Shown: positions 26,616 through 36,505, counted from the first letter of the stretch. The stretch is 64,000 nt of DNA from Paracidovorax avenae ATCC 19860 (GCF_000176855.2 NC_015138.1:4960001-5024000), one strand, 5' to 3'. The notes: generated by a model not told the origin, from the sequence alone. Translations and numbers: made by a program.

Positions 26616-27971
26616 CTATCTGGACGGCATGTCCTTGTCCGTGTAGCAAAGACTCACCGTCGCATCCCCCGGAATCGCCGGCATGGTCGCCTCCCACGCT
26701 TCCCAGGCCTGCACCATCTCCGCCAGCCGTCCCGGCTGCAGCGGCGCCAGGTTCGCCCGCTCGCGTTCGTCCTGCGCCAGGTTGAACAGGTAATCCACCC
26801 CATCCACCCGCAGGTATTTCCAGTCGCCCTGCCGCATGGCGCGCTGGCCGCGGTGGTTCATGCGCCAGAACAGGGGGCGGTCGGCGGTCCAGGCCGCATC
26901 GTGCAGCAGGGGCGCCAGGGTCCGGCCGTCCCACGGGTAATCGGGGTGCGGCTGCGCGCCGCCCAGCTCCAGCATGGTGGCGCTCCAGTCCATGGTCAGG
27001 CAGGGCTGGGGGCTGGTGCCGCCGGGGGCGATGGCGGCGGGCCAGTGGGCGATCCAGGGCACGCGGATGCCGCCTTCGGTCAGGTCCATCTTGCCGCCGA
27101 CCAGGGGCCAGTTGTCGGAGAAGCGTTCGCCGCCGTTGTCGCTGGTGAAGACGACGAGGGTGTCGCGCTCCAGGCCGTGGGCGCGCAGCGTGTCCATGAT
27201 GCGGCCGATGCCCTCGTCCATGTGGTGGACCATGCGGCGGTAGGTTTCCACGTTGCCGCCGGCCAGGTGGTAGATGGACTGCTTGCTGTCGCGCAGTTCG
27301 TGGGCCAGGGCCTCGTCGTCGCGGGTTTCCCAGGGCCAGTGGGGGGCGGTGTAGTGCACGCTCAGGAAGAAGGGCGAGCCCTGTTGCGCGCCTGCGGCCA
27401 TGCGCTCGATGTAGTCCACCGAGTGGTCGGTGATGAGGTCGGTCAGGTAGCCCTCCTGGGCTTTTTCCTCTTCGCCGAACCACAGGTCGTGCGTGCCGTT
27501 GGCGCCGCAGTGGGTGAAGTAGTCCACCCCGCCGGACATGGGGCCGAAGAACTCCTCGTAGCCCGATTTCAACGGGCTGAAGTGCGGCGGGTAGCCCAGG
27601 TGCCATTTGCCCATGAGGGCGGTGCGGTAGCCGGCGTCCTTCAGCAGCGAGGGCAGCGTGGGGTGGGCGGGCGGCAGGCCCAGGCGGTCGTTGCCGCGCG
27701 TGGCGGTGCGGATCGGTTCTTCGGCCGCGCCGCGCAGGCGGTACTGGTAGCGCGCCGTCATGAGCGCGAAGCGCGTGGGCGAGCACACGGGCGAGTTGGA
27801 GTAGCCCTGGGTGAGCTTCAATCCGCCGGCGGCCAGGCGGTCCAGCACGGGCGAGACGGGGCCGAAGGCGGCATCGCGCCCGCCGTAGCACCCCAGGTCG
27901 GCATAGCCCAGGTCATCGGCCACGATGAAGAGGATGTTCGGTCTTTGCGGCATCTCTTTCTGCTGCGGCAT
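26616..27971 (-). CDS. sulfatase (arylsulfatase family)
   Basis: A 451-residue sulfatase. The calcium-binding DD (residues 19-20, NILFIVADDLGYAD) and the maturation motif C63-S-P-T-R are present, so the Cys can be oxidised to formylglycine; later ligands appear in MGKWHLG and FTSDNGG. It hydrolyses sulfate esters; no signal peptide is seen, implying a cytoplasmic enzyme. ATG 27971 is preceded by AAGGAG. It follows the Bug binding protein by 26 bp on the same strand, suggesting uptake and desulfation of one substrate. No canonical FGE is in the window. Confidence 0.92.
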   Translation of the reverse strand: MPQQKEMPQRPNILFIVADDLGYADLGCYGGRDAAFGPVSPVLDRLAAGGLKLTQGYSNSPVCSPTRFALMTARYQYRLRGAAEEPIRTATRGNDRLGLPPAHPTLPSLLKDAGYRTALMGKWHLGYPPHFSPLKSGYEEFFGPMSGGVDYFTHCGANGTHDLWFGEEEKAQEGYLTDLITDHSVDYIERMAAGAQQGSPFFLSVHYTAPHWPWETRDDEALAHELRDSKQSIYHLAGGNVETYRRMVHHMDEGIGRIMDTLRAHGLERDTLVVFTSDNGGERFSDNWPLVGGKMDLTEGGIRVPWIAHWPAAIAPGGTSPQPCLTMDWSATMLELGGAQPHPDYPWDGRTLAPLLHDAAWTADRPLFWRMNHRGQRAMRQGDWKYLRVDGVDYLFNLAQDERERANLAPLQPGRLAEMVQAWEAWEATMPAIPGDATVSLCYTDKDMPSR

Positions 27972-27997
27972 GGCGTCGTCTCCTTCGGCGGGGCGGC

Positions 27998-28984
27998 TCA
28001 GGGGCGGTAGCCGGAGGCGCGGATCACGGGCTCCCACTGCTTGCGGTAGGCGGCGATGCTCTGGCGCGTCTGCGCGGGGGTGCTGGCGACGGGGTCCAGG
28101 TGGTTGTCCTTGAACTGCTTGGCCACGTCCTTGTCCTGCATCACCTTGTGGATGGCCGCGGCGTAGCGGTCCACCTGCGCTGCCGGCATGGAGCGCGGCG
28201 CGAACAGGGTGTTCCAGCCGGAGGCGGCCAGGTCCACGCCGGATTGGCGCAGCGTGGGCACCTGGGGCAGTTCGGGCAGGCGCTGCTCGCTGGAGACGGC
28301 CAGCAGGCGCAGCTTGCCGGCCTCGTGCTGGGGCTGCAGGGCGTCCAGCGTGTCCACGGCCACGGGGATCTGGCCGCCGACCAGGTCGGTGATGAGCGGG
28401 GCCGATCCGCGGTAGCCCACGGCTTCGGCGGCGATGCCGGCCTTCTGCCCCAGCATGAGCGCGAAGAAGTGCGGCAGGCTGCCGGTGGCGGGCACGCCGA
28501 TGTTGGCCGAGCGCGGGTTGGCGCGCATCCAGGCCAGCAGGTGCTGCATCTCGCGCACGGGCACGGCGGCGCCCACGGCCACGCCGAAGACGTAGTTGTT
28601 CACCTCGCTCACGGGCACGAAATCCTGGTCGGGCTGGTAGCCCACGTCGCTCACCACCAGGGGAGAGACGACCATCACGGCCGGGTTGGCCAGCAGCAGC
28701 ATGGGCTGGCTGGCCGGCGCGCTTTTGACGTACTGGGCGGAGATGCGGCCGCCCGCGCCCACCTTGTTCTCGACGATGACGGGGCTGCCCAGCACGCGCT
28801 GCAGCCTGTCGCCGACGATGCGCGCGACGCGGTCGCTCGATCCGCCCGGGGCGTAGCCCACGACGATGCGCAGGGGGGTGTCCTGCGGCTGGGCCAGCGC
28901 GGCGCCCGCGCCCAGGGAGGCGGCGGCGCCCGCCAGGACCGGGCGGGCCAGGGTGTTCAAGAGGAATTCGCGGCGCAGGGTCAT
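27998..28984 (-). CDS. Bug-family (TctC-type) solute-binding protein
   Basis: A 328-residue periplasmic binding protein: twin-arginine-like or Sec leader (MTLRREFLLNTLARPVLAG) cleaved near AALAQ, then PLRIVVGYAPGGSSDRVARI and the GGQIPVAVDTLDALQP segment typical of Bug receptors, which bind carboxylates with a pinched two-domain fold. It heads a unit with the sulfatase and is divergent from a MarR regulator. No TctA/TctB genes are adjacent, as is common for orphan Bug proteins. ATG 28984 starts the leader. Confidence 0.9.
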   Translation of the reverse strand: MTLRREFLLNTLARPVLAGAAASLGAGAALAQPQDTPLRIVVGYAPGGSSDRVARIVGDRLQRVLGSPVIVENKVGAGGRISAQYVKSAPASQPMLLLANPAVMVVSPLVVSDVGYQPDQDFVPVSEVNNYVFGVAVGAAVPVREMQHLLAWMRANPRSANIGVPATGSLPHFFALMLGQKAGIAAEAVGYRGSAPLITDLVGGQIPVAVDTLDALQPQHEAGKLRLLAVSSEQRLPELPQVPTLRQSGVDLAASGWNTLFAPRSMPAAQVDRYAAAIHKVMQDKDVAKQFKDNHLDPVASTPAQTRQSIAAYRKQWEPVIRASGYRP

Positions 28985-29072
28985 GGCGGTGCACTCCATC
29001 GGCAGGGATGGCAGGCACTGTACGCAGCGGCGCGACAATTGTTCAAATCAACCCCGATGAGGACATTCCCGC

Positions 29073-29675
29073 ATGGCGACGCGCCCCTCCCGTCCTGCCG
29101 CCCGTTCCGCACCCTCCGGCCCTTCCGCAGGCAACCCGCTGGCGGCGCCGGCACAGCCCGGCGACCTGCTGCTGTACCGGCTGGTGAAGCTGGCGGCGGC
29201 GTCGGGCCGCCTCGTCACCCGCCTGTGCGAGCGCAGCCATGGCATCACGCGCCGCGAGTGGGGGGTGGTGATGTGGCTGGCGCAGGAGCCGGGGCTGCAG
29301 CCTTCGGTGCTGGCGGTGCGGCTGGAGCTGGACCGCGCGCGGGTGTCGCGGGCGATCGGCTCGCTGGAGGACAAGGGCCTGGTGCAGCGCAAGCCCCCGG
29401 CGGACGGCCGGCCGGCGGGGCTGCACCTGACGGAAGCCGGCGCGCGGCTGCATGCCGCCCTGTGGCCGGAGGTGCGCGCCATCAACCAGGCTCTGGCGCT
29501 GAGCCTGGACGCTCATCATCTGGACGCCCTGGACCGCAGCCTGGCGCGGCTGCAGGAACGGGCCGCGCAGCTGGAGCGGCAGCCGGCGGGAGCGGCGCCG
29601 TTTCCGCCGCGCAGCGGGGGTGCGCGGGCCGGTGGGCGGCGGGGTGCGGCCCCGGGCGGCGGGCCACAGGCTTGA
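29073..29675 (+). CDS. MarR-family regulator
   Basis: A 200-residue MarR protein: winged helix at about residues 64-125 ([38 protein letters not shown]), flanked by dimerisation helices, with a low-complexity Pro/Gly/Arg tail. It is divergent from the Bug-sulfatase unit and probably controls it in response to the imported compound. An 8-bp palindrome ACAATTGT (29035-29042) lies in the gap. Confidence 0.9.
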   Translation: MATRPSRPAARSAPSGPSAGNPLAAPAQPGDLLLYRLVKLAAASGRLVTRLCERSHGITRREWGVVMWLAQEPGLQPSVLAVRLELDRARVSRAIGSLEDKGLVQRKPPADGRPAGLHLTEAGARLHAALWPEVRAINQALALSLDAHHLDALDRSLARLQERAAQLERQPAGAAPFPPRSGGARAGGRRGAAPGGGPQA

Positions 29676-29739
29676 TCTGGGGCAAGGCCGGCCCGGCCGC
29701 GGGCGCAGGGCGGCGGCGGGCCCTGCGACAATGCCCGCC

Positions 29740-30870
29740 ATGAGTTTCGCCCCGCTCCAGAACGACACCTTCCTGCGCGCCTGCCGTCGCCAGGCCACCG
29801 ACTACACGCCCCTGTGGCTGATGCGCCAGGCCGGCCGCTACCTGCCCGAATACAAGGCCACGCGCGCGCGCGCGGGCAGTTTCATGGGGCTGGCCACCAA
29901 CGTGGATTACGCGACCGAGGTCACGCTGCAGCCACTGGAGCGGTTTCCGCTGGATGCGGCGATCCTGTTTTCCGACATCCTGACGGTGCCGGACGCGATG
30001 GGCCTGGGCCTGACGTTCGCCGAGGGCGAGGGCCCGCGCTTCGCCCGGGTGGTGCGCGACGAGGCTGCGGTGGCCGAGCTGGCCGTGCCCGACATGGAAA
30101 AGCTGCGCTACGTGTTCGACGCCGTCACCTCCATCCGTCGGGCGCTGGATGGCCGCGTGCCGCTGATCGGGTTCTCCGGCAGCCCGTGGACGCTGGCCTG
30201 CTACATGGTGGAGGGCAAGGGCAGCGACGATTACCGGCTGGTGAAGACGCTGATGTATTCCCGGCCCGACCTGATGCACCGCATCCTGGCCATCAATGCC
30301 GATGCCGTGGCCGCCTACCTGAACGCGCAGATCGACGCGGGCGCGCAGGCGGTGATGGTGTTCGACAGCTGGGGGGGCGTGCTGGCCGATGGCGCCTTCC
30401 AGGAATTCAGCCTGGCCTACACCACGCGCGTGCTGGCGCAGCTCAAGCGCACCGGCGTGGACGGCACCGACGTGCCGCGCATCGTGTTCACCAAGGGCGG
30501 GGCCCTGTGGCTGGAAGACATGCAGGGCCTGGATTGCGAGGTGCTGGGCCTGGACTGGACGGCCAATCTGGCACGGGCCCGCGCCCTGGTGGGCGGGGCG
30601 GTGGGCGGCCCCGGCAAGGCGCTGCAGGGCAACATCGACCCGAACGTGCTGTTCGCGCCGCCGGAGGCGATCGCCGCCCAGGCGCGGGCCGTGCTGGACC
30701 GCTTCGGCGCCCCGCACACGGACCGCGGCACCACCGGCCCCACGCACATCTTCAACCTGGGCCACGGCATCAGCCAGCACACGCCGCCGGAGCATGTCGC
30801 CGCCCTGGTGGAGGCGGTGCATGGCCACTCGCGGGCGATGCGCGCGGCGGTGGGCACGGGCCGCGCCTGA
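29740..30870 (+). CDS. hemE: uroporphyrinogen decarboxylase HemE
   Basis: A 376-residue enzyme that converts uroporphyrinogen III to coproporphyrinogen III in haem synthesis. Diagnostic sequence: [15 protein letters not shown] near the N-terminus, [31 protein letters not shown] and [16 protein letters not shown] at the end. ATG 29740 (MSFAPLQND) fits the family start; an ATG 9 bases earlier is possible. It is separated from priA by a 680-bp gap with DnaA boxes, after a strong hairpin. Confidence 0.97.
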   Translation: MSFAPLQNDTFLRACRRQATDYTPLWLMRQAGRYLPEYKATRARAGSFMGLATNVDYATEVTLQPLERFPLDAAILFSDILTVPDAMGLGLTFAEGEGPRFARVVRDEAAVAELAVPDMEKLRYVFDAVTSIRRALDGRVPLIGFSGSPWTLACYMVEGKGSDDYRLVKTLMYSRPDLMHRILAINADAVAAYLNAQIDAGAQAVMVFDSWGGVLADGAFQEFSLAYTTRVLAQLKRTGVDGTDVPRIVFTKGGALWLEDMQGLDCEVLGLDWTANLARARALVGGAVGGPGKALQGNIDPNVLFAPPEAIAAQARAVLDRFGAPHTDRGTTGPTHIFNLGHGISQHTPPEHVAALVEAVHGHSRAMRAAVGTGRA

Positions 30871-30885
30871 AGCAGGCCAACGCGT

Positions 30886-30920
30886 GCCGGCCCGGCCATG
30901 CGGCATGCGGCCGGGCCGGC
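30886..30920 (+). terminator. 12-bp GC hairpin after hemE
   Basis: GCCGGCCCGGCC (30886-30897) and GGCCGGGCCGGC (30909-30920) form a perfect 12-bp stem with an 11-base loop, 15 bases after the hemE stop. No T tract follows, so it may be a Rho-assisted or processing hairpin rather than an intrinsic terminator. Confidence 0.6.
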
Positions 30921-30933
30921 GGCGCCCCTTGAC

Positions 30934-31466
30934 TTATTCACATCGCCGGCACCAGGGCGGTGCAGCCGTGCGGCCCGCGAGCACGCGGCGTGACGGCGCC
31001 GTCGATTTCTTCGAACGGCGCCAAGTCATTGATTCATATGGAAAGCGGAGCTGCTGCCGAATTTCCGGGCAGCGTGATGGAAGCCCGTGTTTTCAAGGGC
31101 CTGCGCGCGGTACGCAGTGGATATCAACAAAGTTATCCACAGAAACTCTGGATTTCTCCAAAACCCTCGTCAAATCAAGCACTTGCCGGGTGAACCGAAG
31201 GCAGAACCGCACCAGGAAGCCCCCGCCTACCACAATCCGGGGGGCCGGGGAACTCTTGACAAGGCCACTTATGCACACTTCGGCGCATGCGGCGGCGCAG
31301 CAATCCACAGGCGCAGGCCGAAGGCGGAACTTGAAACAGTTGGCCCAACATCCTTGATTCACAAGGATTTTTTCGACACCCTGGGAACACCGGAACACCA
31401 TTGCGCGAAGCAGCTGTGCACCGCCTGCCCCCTGGATGTCCCCGGATGCCCACAAAGTTATCCACA
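30934..31466 (+). other. DnaA-box cluster in the hemE-priA gap (candidate origin or DnaA-titration region)
   Basis: Four exact TTATNCACA boxes lie on the plus strand at 30934-30942 (TTATTCACA), 31133-31141 (TTATCCACA), 31269-31277 (TTATGCACA) and 31458-31466 (TTATCCACA), with a one-mismatch box TGATTCACA at 31355-31363. The 680-bp gap has no convincing gene and is less GC-rich than the surroundings. In Caulobacter the origin lies next to hemE, but in most betaproteobacteria it lies next to dnaA, so titration or priA regulation is also plausible. Confidence 0.55.
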
Positions 31467-31550
31467 ACCCGGCCCAAAATCCCTCCGTGCACCCGGCGAC
31501 CGCTTGCGGCAGACTCGGGCGCCGCCCTGGCCTTTGCCCCAGTCCCTTCC

Positions 31551-33728
31551 GTGTCCCAGCCCCCATCCCACGCCCCGTCCGCCGCATCGCCATCCTCCGC
31601 AACCGGCGGCGGCGTGATCGTTTCGGTCGCCGTCCAGACGCCCGCGCACAGCGCGGTGGGCGGCCCGCTGAGCTATGCGAGCACCTACCCGCTGGAGCCG
31701 GGCACGCTGGTGCGGGTGCCCCTGGGCACGCGCGAAGTGCTGGGCGTGGTGTGGGATGCGCCGGCCGACGCGCCCGAACTGCCGCGCGGCGCCGCGGTGC
31801 GGCCGGTGGCAGGCGTGCTGGAGGGGCTCGCGCCGCTGGACGCCGCCTGGCGGCGGCTGGTGGCCTTCGCGGCGCGCTACTACCAGCGGGCGCTCGGCGA
31901 GGTGGCGTTGGCCGCCCTGCCGCCACAGCTGCGCGACCTCACGCCCGCGCAGCTCGCGCGGCGCCTGCGCCGTGCACCGGCCACCGCGGCTGGAGAAGCC
32001 GCTGCGCCCTATGCGCCCGAACCCCATGCCCTGAGCGCCGAGCAGCAGGCGGCCACGGACGCCATCGCTGCACAGCCCGGCCCCTTCCTGCTCTACGGCA
32101 GCACGGGCAGCGGCAAGACGGAGGTGTACCTGCGCTGCGTGCAGCAGGCCCTGGCCGCAGCCCCCGCCGCCCAGGTGCTGGTGATGGTGCCGGAGATCAA
32201 CCTCACGCCGCAGCTGGAGGCGCGCTTCCTGGCGCGCTTCGCACCGCTCTACGGGGCGGACAGCGTGGTCTCGCTGCACAGCGGCATGACCAACCCGCAG
32301 CGGCTGAAAAGCTGGCTGGCCGCGCATGCCGGCCAGGCCCGCATCGTGCTTGGCACGCGCATGGCGGTGTTCGCGAGCCTGCCGGGCCTGGCGCTCATCG
32401 TGGTGGACGAGGAGCACGACGCGAGCTACAAGCAGCAGGAAGGCGCACGCTACTCGGCGCGCGACCTGGCCATCTGGCGCGGGCGCGAGCAGGGCGCCAA
32501 GGTGATCCTCGGATCGGCCACGCCGTCGCTCGAGAGCTGGCACGCGAGCCGGCCGCCCGCCGAGGGCGATCCGGGCGGGCGCTACCTGCGGCTGCACATG
32601 CCCAGCCGGATCGGCGCAGGCGCGCTGCCGCGCGTGCGGCTGGTGGACATGGCGCAGCAGCCGCGCGGCGCCGTGTTCTCGCCGCCGCTCGTGGCCGCCA
32701 TCACCGAGCGCGTGGAGCGCGGCGAGCAGTGCCTGGTACTGCTCAACCGCCGCGGCTTCGCGCCGGTGCTGCACTGCACGGAGTGCGGCTGGAAGAGCGA
32801 TTGCCCGCACTGCAGCGCCCACCAGGTGTTCCACAAGATCGACCGCTCGCTGCGCTGCCACCACTGCGGCTTCGCGCAGCGCGTGCCCTACGCCTGCCCG
32901 GGCTGCGGCAACCCGGACATCGCGCCGATCGGGCGCGGCACCGAGCAACTGGAAGAGCAGCTGGCGGCCTTGCTGCGCAACGTGATCACGCCGGAGCGCC
33001 GCGCCGCGCGCGTGGCCCGCATCGACGCCGACACCACGAAGGCCAAGGGCGCGCTGGAAGAGCAGCTCGCCCAGGTGCATGCGGGCGAGGTGGACGTGCT
33101 GGTGGGCACGCAGATGGTCGCCAAGGGGCACGATTTCCGGCGCATCACGCTGGTGGCGGCGGTGCAGCCGGACGGCGCGCTGTTCTCCAGCGATTTCCGG
33201 GCACCCGAGCGGCTCTTCGCGCTGCTCATGCAGGCAGCGGGCCGCGCGGGCCGGGACGCGGGCTACGTGGCCGCCCAGGGCGGCGCCTGCGAGATGTGGG
33301 TGCAGACCTACCACCCCGACCACGCAGTGTACGCAGCGCTGCGCCGGCACGACTACCCGGCCTTCGCCGCGCGGCAGCTTGCCGAGCGCGCCGGGGCCGC
33401 CATGCCGCCCTTCGCGTTCCAGGCGCTGGTGCGTGCCGACGCGCGCACACAGGAGGTGGCGCAGGCCTTCCTGGCCGGCTGCGCCGAGGCGGCCCGGCAG
33501 GCGGGCCTTCCGGGACTGGAGCAGGTGACGGTGTTCCCGCCCGTGCCCCTGGCGATCCAGCGCGTGGCCAACGTGGAGCGCGCGCAGATGCTGCTGGAGA
33601 GCCCGAGCCGCGCGGCGCTGCAGCGCTCCCTGGCGGCCTGGCAGCCGCTGCTGCACGCCTGCCGCGCGGACCCGGCGCACCGGGGGCTGGTGCGCTGGCT
33701 GGTGGACGTGGATCCGCTGGCGATCTGA
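31551..33728 (+). CDS. priA: primosomal helicase PriA
   Basis: A 725-residue replication-restart helicase. Seen: N-terminal 3'-DNA-binding domain (VSVAVQTPAHSAVGGPLSYA), Walker A STGSGKTEVY, Walker B DEEH (VVDEEHDASYK), and the zinc insertion with CTECGWKSDCPHC and CHHCGFAQRVPYACPGC between helicase lobes, then VGTQMVAKGHDF. All eight zinc cysteines are present. GTG 31551 is chosen because it sits just before the conserved N-terminus; the open frame to 31401 runs across a DnaA box. PriA reloads the replisome at stalled forks. Confidence 0.95.
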   Translation: MSQPPSHAPSAASPSSATGGGVIVSVAVQTPAHSAVGGPLSYASTYPLEPGTLVRVPLGTREVLGVVWDAPADAPELPRGAAVRPVAGVLEGLAPLDAAWRRLVAFAARYYQRALGEVALAALPPQLRDLTPAQLARRLRRAPATAAGEAAAPYAPEPHALSAEQQAATDAIAAQPGPFLLYGSTGSGKTEVYLRCVQQALAAAPAAQVLVMVPEINLTPQLEARFLARFAPLYGADSVVSLHSGMTNPQRLKSWLAAHAGQARIVLGTRMAVFASLPGLALIVVDEEHDASYKQQEGARYSARDLAIWRGREQGAKVILGSATPSLESWHASRPPAEGDPGGRYLRLHMPSRIGAGALPRVRLVDMAQQPRGAVFSPPLVAAITERVERGEQCLVLLNRRGFAPVLHCTECGWKSDCPHCSAHQVFHKIDRSLRCHHCGFAQRVPYACPGCGNPDIAPIGRGTEQLEEQLAALLRNVITPERRAARVARIDADTTKAKGALEEQLAQVHAGEVDVLVGTQMVAKGHDFRRITLVAAVQPDGALFSSDFRAPERLFALLMQAAGRAGRDAGYVAAQGGACEMWVQTYHPDHAVYAALRRHDYPAFAARQLAERAGAAMPPFAFQALVRADARTQEVAQAFLAGCAEAARQAGLPGLEQVTVFPPVPLAIQRVANVERAQMLLESPSRAALQRSLAAWQPLLHACRADPAHRGLVRWLVDVDPLAI

Positions 33729-33755
33729 GGAGGCCGCGGCCGGCGGGGCCGAAGG

Positions 33756-36014
33756 TCAGTCGGCGTGCGGCCGGGGCCCTTCCCGCCAGGCGATGAGCGA
33801 CTCGCGCTGCTCCAGGTGGCGCACCACGCGCTCCAGGCGGGCCTGCACATCCAGCAGCCGGGCGCGGTCCACGCCGTGCAGGTGCAGGACGTCCTCGCCG
33901 TGGGCGCTGGTCAGCTGGCGCAGGCTGTCCGCGGCCGACGCCACGGCGCCGTGCTCGATGATGCCCTGCGGGCTCGCCCGCATCAAATCCGCCAGGCGTG
34001 CGAGCGCCTCCGATACCTGGCCGCGCACGGCGTCGCCCCCGGTTGCGGGCGCCGGGGCACGGCCCTCCTCGGCACGGCGCAGCGCGGCATCGGAGGAATC
34101 CGCGGCTGCCACGCCCCGCGCGGCCCCCGTGGCGGGGCGGCCGGCGGGCGGCACGAACGAGCGCATCGACGCGCTCAGCAGGGATTCCAGCATCGGGTCC
34201 AGCGCGCGCATCTCGCCGCGGGCCTCGCGCCAGAGGCGCTCCTGCGTCTGGTCGCGCCGGCGGTCCAGGCGCGACGTCAGTTCGCCGCTGATGTCGCCCA
34301 TCAGCGCCTTCCAGCCGCTCCAGCCCAGTTCGCTGAAAAAGCTCTGCCCGGCCTGCTGCATCACCCCGCCCCGGGAGTTGGGCGGCTCGTCGCCGTCGGG
34401 CACGCCATAGCGGCCGCGGACGATCGAGGCGAACTGCAGCCCGGCCGCGGAGGCCACCGCGCCGATCACCACGTTGCCGCCCACGCTGCGCACGAAGAAG
34501 TCGCGCGCGGCATGGAACGCCCCGGCGCTCGTGCGGAATGCCTCGCCCAGCAGCGGCACGGATTCCTGCGCCACGTTCCAGGCGAAGCCGGGCAGGCGCC
34601 GGGCATCGCGCCACTGCAGCGGCGCCTGGGTATCGTCGGGCAGCGCCAGCCGGAACAGGTTGACGCGCTGCGTGCCGCCCACGAGGTCGGACACCGCCAC
34701 CTGCCCGGTGCGCGGCAGCGCCTTGGTCGTTTCCAATACCGCCTTGTTCACTGCCGACGCGGTGCCAGAGGCCACTGCGCCGAAGCCCAGGGCGCGCAGG
34801 GGCGACGCCAGCGTCTCCTCGCTGCTCAGGCTGCGGCGCGTGGCATTGGCGCTGGCCGTGAGCACCGGCTTGAGCAATGCGGCCTCGGCCTTGCCGTCCA
34901 TGAGCTTCTGGCGCGTCTCCACGGTCTTGCGGTGGTCGAACGCGGCGCCGCGCAGGGCGTTGCGGGTGGGCCGGTCCACGCTTTCCGTGGTGGAGGTGCG
35001 GCCGACTTCCGAATCCCGCGCCGGGCGCCAGAAACGCTTGGCGCCCCCGGCGGTCACTTCCAGCTGCACGGGTGCCGGATCGGGGACCAGCACCTTCGGG
35101 TCCACCGCCTTGAAGCCCGGCATGTTCGCCACGCGCGAACGGCGGTCCATGGCCGGCACCACGATGGACTCGGTGAGGTAGTTCACCATGCCTGCCATCA
35201 TGCCGCCGTACACGGCCGGCCAGATCTTGGAGGCGGTGTCCCCATCCTCGTTGTCGCGCAGCGTCGAGATCGCGCCGCCCGACGGCGTGCGCGTGGCCGA
35301 GGTCATGAAGCCCTTGAGGCTTTCGTAGGCGATGGCCACGGAGGCACGCTTCCATCCCACGGGCTCCATGTGTTCACGGAAGTGGTAGCCCCCGGTGGCT
35401 CCATAGGCCTTGTGGCGCTCCAGCAGGCGGTCCGCGGCCCACTGGACGTACTCCGTCTCCATCTGGGCCTGCACCTCCGCGCGGTCCTGCACGTCCTCGG
35501 CCAGCGGCATGGCGCCGAGGTGGGCCATGACCTGCATGCGCAGGCGGACGACGGGCAGGTCCGTCCCGTCGCCTTCGTCGCCGCTGGCCTCCTGGGCGGC
35601 GGCTTCGCGGTCCACGCCGCGCCGCTCCACGGTGTCGAGATCCAGCCTCGATCCCGAATTGCTGCGGGAGAAATCCTCGACGTCCGGCCGTTCGCGCTGT
35701 GAGCCCCGCAGGGCCGACAAGCCCGGCTCCCCGGACAAATCCCCCGGATCCAGGCGCGCGGAAAAGTACCGCGAACTGCCGCCGGGCTCCGACGGCAGGG
35801 CTGCCCGCCGGTGGGAAGCCGAGGCGTCGAGGCCGGCCGCGCGGGCCTGCCTTTCGGCGGAGAGTACCGCCAGCGCCTGGGGTGGCACCAGGCTGCGGGA
35901 CGGCGGGACGGTTTCCCTCCCCTGCGCGCGCGCCGAAGACTCCCCGGACTCCTCGAACCGGTCGGAACGGCCTTGCGTGCCGCGCAGCAGCGCCTGCTCG
36001 GAGCCGCGGATCAC
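33756..36014 (-). CDS. putative type III secretion effector (752 aa)
   Basis: No domain is recognised, but several features indicate a type III effector. The GTG start overlaps the stop of a CesT-like chaperone gene (GTGA), and the two-gene unit has a perfect PIP box upstream. The N-terminal 130 residues are rich in Ser, Gly and Arg and lack a signal peptide; the whole protein contains no cysteine. Central hydrophobic stretches occur at about residues 264-288 (IWPAVYGGMMAGMVNYL) and 512-532 (GGNVVIGAVASAAGLQF), which could insert into host membranes; the C-terminus (about 660-740) is charged and helical. It converges with priA, 27 bp apart. The effector family was not assignable; host target unknown. 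Confidence 0.78.
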   Translation of the reverse strand: MIRGSEQALLRGTQGRSDRFEESGESSARAQGRETVPPSRSLVPPQALAVLSAERQARAAGLDASASHRRAALPSEPGGSSRYFSARLDPGDLSGEPGLSALRGSQRERPDVEDFSRSNSGSRLDLDTVERRGVDREAAAQEASGDEGDGTDLPVVRLRMQVMAHLGAMPLAEDVQDRAEVQAQMETEYVQWAADRLLERHKAYGATGGYHFREHMEPVGWKRASVAIAYESLKGFMTSATRTPSGGAISTLRDNEDGDTASKIWPAVYGGMMAGMVNYLTESIVVPAMDRRSRVANMPGFKAVDPKVLVPDPAPVQLEVTAGGAKRFWRPARDSEVGRTSTTESVDRPTRNALRGAAFDHRKTVETRQKLMDGKAEAALLKPVLTASANATRRSLSSEETLASPLRALGFGAVASGTASAVNKAVLETTKALPRTGQVAVSDLVGGTQRVNLFRLALPDDTQAPLQWRDARRLPGFAWNVAQESVPLLGEAFRTSAGAFHAARDFFVRSVGGNVVIGAVASAAGLQFASIVRGRYGVPDGDEPPNSRGGVMQQAGQSFFSELGWSGWKALMGDISGELTSRLDRRRDQTQERLWREARGEMRALDPMLESLLSASMRSFVPPAGRPATGAARGVAAADSSDAALRRAEEGRAPAPATGGDAVRGQVSEALARLADLMRASPQGIIEHGAVASAADSLRQLTSAHGEDVLHLHGVDRARLLDVQARLERVVRHLEQRESLIAWREGPRPHAD

Positions 36015-36505
36015 GGTGCGGCTCCCGCGGCCGGCGCTGCGGCAGGTCCGGCGCCGGATGCCCCGGGGTCCCCGGGCGGCACCAGCGCATCCAGGGCGGC
36101 CCGCGCCAGCAGGTGGCCGCGGTCCATGTCGGCCGCCACGCGTGCGGCGTCATGCCGCGCCTGCAGTGGCCGCAGGCCCAGCAGCCCCCCGTCTTCCATC
36201 AGGCCCAGCAACCAGCCCTCGCCGCCGATCAGTTGCTCCTGCACGCCCAGCAGCCGCGGCACGTCCATCCCGCCCAGCTCGGCGGCAGCCAGCGGCAGCA
36301 GGACTTCGGGGTAGGCCGCCCAGCGGTCTTCGTCCCGGCGGACATGGATGCGGCACAGCAGGCCGGAAGGCCCCACGAAGGGCTCGCCGGACTGCAGGGA
36401 TGTCAGGAGGTCGGGCGGCATGCCCAGGTGGGTTCCTATCTGCGAAAGATACGTCCGTGCGGCCACGGGGTCGGGCTGCGCCGGGACAGCGGAAGGGGTG
36501 GTCAT
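36011..36505 (-). CDS. type III secretion chaperone, CesT-like
   Basis: A 164-residue small protein with the class I chaperone pattern: N-terminal helix (AARTYLSQIGTHLGMPPDLL), strands GPSGLLCRIHVRRDEDRWAAY and WLLGLMEDGGLLGLRPLQ, and a C-terminal helix (RVAADMDRGHLLARAALDAL) with a Pro/Ala tail. Such dimers bind the N-terminal region of one or more effectors before secretion. Its stop overlaps the effector start by 4 bp, making the pair translationally coupled. PIP box 89 bp upstream of ATG 36505. Confidence 0.82.
   Translation of the reverse strand: MTTPSAVPAQPDPVAARTYLSQIGTHLGMPPDLLTSLQSGEPFVGPSGLLCRIHVRRDEDRWAAYPEVLLPLAAAELGGMDVPRLLGVQEQLIGGEGWLLGLMEDGGLLGLRPLQARHDAARVAADMDRGHLLARAALDALVPPGDPGASGAGPAAAPAAGAAP

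Noticed and set aside
29035..29042. ACAATTGT as a proven MarR operator
   Set aside because: Only an 8-bp palindrome with no extended symmetry; mentioned as a possibility but not listed as a feature.
31087..31617. A 176-codon plus-strand frame in the hemE-priA gap
   Set aside because: No domain, poor codon bias, and it spans several DnaA boxes and the start of priA.
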